This document shows positions 63,542 to 64,000 of a stretch of 64,000 nucleotides of DNA, in pieces. The notes under the pieces are model-generated. The model made no database searches and was not told the DNA's origin. It saw only the letters and a list, made by a program, of their open reading frames with translations. Numbering within the stretch: position 1 is the stretch's first letter; every line of letters starts with the position of its first letter. Made by a program: the position numbers and the translations under genes. Source of the DNA: Caenispirillum salinarum AK4 (lineage in GTDB: Bacteria; Pseudomonadota; Alphaproteobacteria; Rhodospirillales; Rhodospirillaceae); NCBI RefSeq assembly GCF_000315795.1, contig NZ_ANHY01000006.1, positions 62,001 through 126,000 of the forward strand, in the 5' to 3' direction.

Positions 63542-64000
63542 ATGACTGTCGATCCCGATTCCGTCGCCGCCATCATCCGCGACGTCGCGCGCGACGAGAT
63601 CCTGCCGCGCTACAACACGCTGGAAGCCCACGAGGTGCGCTCCAAGAGCCATCCCGGCGATCTGGTGACCGCCGCCGACGAGGCCGCCGAGGCGGCGCTC
63701 GCCACCCGCCTTCGGGCGCTGCTGCCGGGATCGGTGGTGGTCGGCGAGGAAGGGACGGCGGCCGACCCCCGCCTGCTCGACCGCCTGAAAGAGGACGCGC
63801 CCGTCTGGGTGCTGGACCCGGTCGACGGCACCCGCAACTTCGCGCACGGCGTGCCCCGGTTCGCGGTCATGGTGGCCCTGGTGCGCGGCGGCGACACGGT
63901 GTGCGGCTGGATTCTCGATCCTGTCGCCGATGTGCTCTACGTCGCCGAGCAGGGGGCGGGAAGCTGGCGCGAGGGCAAGCGCATACGCGTATCACCGGCG
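63542..64000 (+). CDS. Inositol monophosphatase family protein, 5' part
   Basis: The first 153 codons are present; the gene runs off the right edge. VVGEEGT supplies the metal-binding Glu and WVLDPVDGTRNFAHG is the family's Asp-rich motif. Members hydrolyse inositol phosphates, histidinol phosphate or 3'-phosphoadenosine phosphates; the missing C-terminus would be needed to choose. The ATG follows AAGAAGG. Confidence 0.88.
   Translation, partial: MTVDPDSVAAIIRDVARDEILPRYNTLEAHEVRSKSHPGDLVTAADEAAEAALATRLRALLPGSVVVGEEGTAADPRLLDRLKEDAPVWVLDPVDGTRNFAHGVPRFAVMVALVRGGDTVCGWILDPVADVLYVAEQGAGSWREGKRIRVSPA

Overview
The window reads as chromosomal DNA of a motile, high-GC alphaproteobacterium, most likely from the Rhodospirillales/Rhodospirillaceae side. 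This placement is inferred from gene content and order, not from a phylogeny. Supporting points are a hisZ-purA pair, a DUF1489 protein, a DUF1465/RcdA-like protein, a PPi-type phosphofructokinase, alphaproteobacterial-type SerC, a FolP with a long N-terminal extension, three chemoreceptors, and the run yebC-ruvCAB-ybgC-tolQRAB-pal-cpoB-tilS-ftsH-folP-glmM. No phage, insertion sequence, CRISPR array or rRNA was seen.

Layout. 1-2,000: the 5' end of a saccharopine-dehydrogenase-like gene, divergent from an Lrp/AsnC regulator; a DUF2061 membrane protein behind Fur-like palindromes; an orphan TRAP substrate-binding protein. 2,200-8,420: a complete osmF-yehYXW osmoprotectant importer, coupled to an unknown membrane protein and followed by a membrane-bound class III adenylate cyclase. 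8,400-16,800: ABC exporter, pepN, Nudix hydrolase, MATE transporter, DUF1489 and PPi-PFK. 17,150-24,000: a Cache chemoreceptor with an RcdA-like gene behind it, a small XRE regulator divergent from an 87-residue protein, a CoA-transferase, and a second chemoreceptor. 24,300-41,050: the conserved core block covering Holliday junction processing (RuvABC), the Tol-Pal envelope machine, TilS, FtsH, FolP, GlmM, ThiD and an AlaX-type editing protein. 41,100-48,450: SLC13-type permease, serC, a cytoplasmic CZB chemoreceptor, hisZ and purA. 48,590-64,000: a predicted pseudokinase with a membrane partner, rluD, a small membrane protein overlapping a JAMM peptidase, two identical tRNA-Glu genes, slyX, a DsbA-like oxidoreductase, exported MsrA, a HerA-like ATPase, a yeast-type cytosine deaminase, hemolysin III, cspA, a HI0933-family flavoprotein with UPF0178, an HdeD-like protein, several unknown genes and the start of an inositol-monophosphatase-family gene.

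Most of the window is housekeeping. The parts that look least described are: the XRE/87-residue module, where two near-identical 13-bp palindromes sit in two recognisable divergent promoters; the pseudokinase/membrane-protein pair; the osmoprotectant-transporter/membrane-protein/cyclase arrangement; a textbook terminator lying inside what would otherwise be called the folP N-terminus; and a cspA leader able to form two mutually exclusive hairpins. I do not see one large new system. These are modest, checkable leads.
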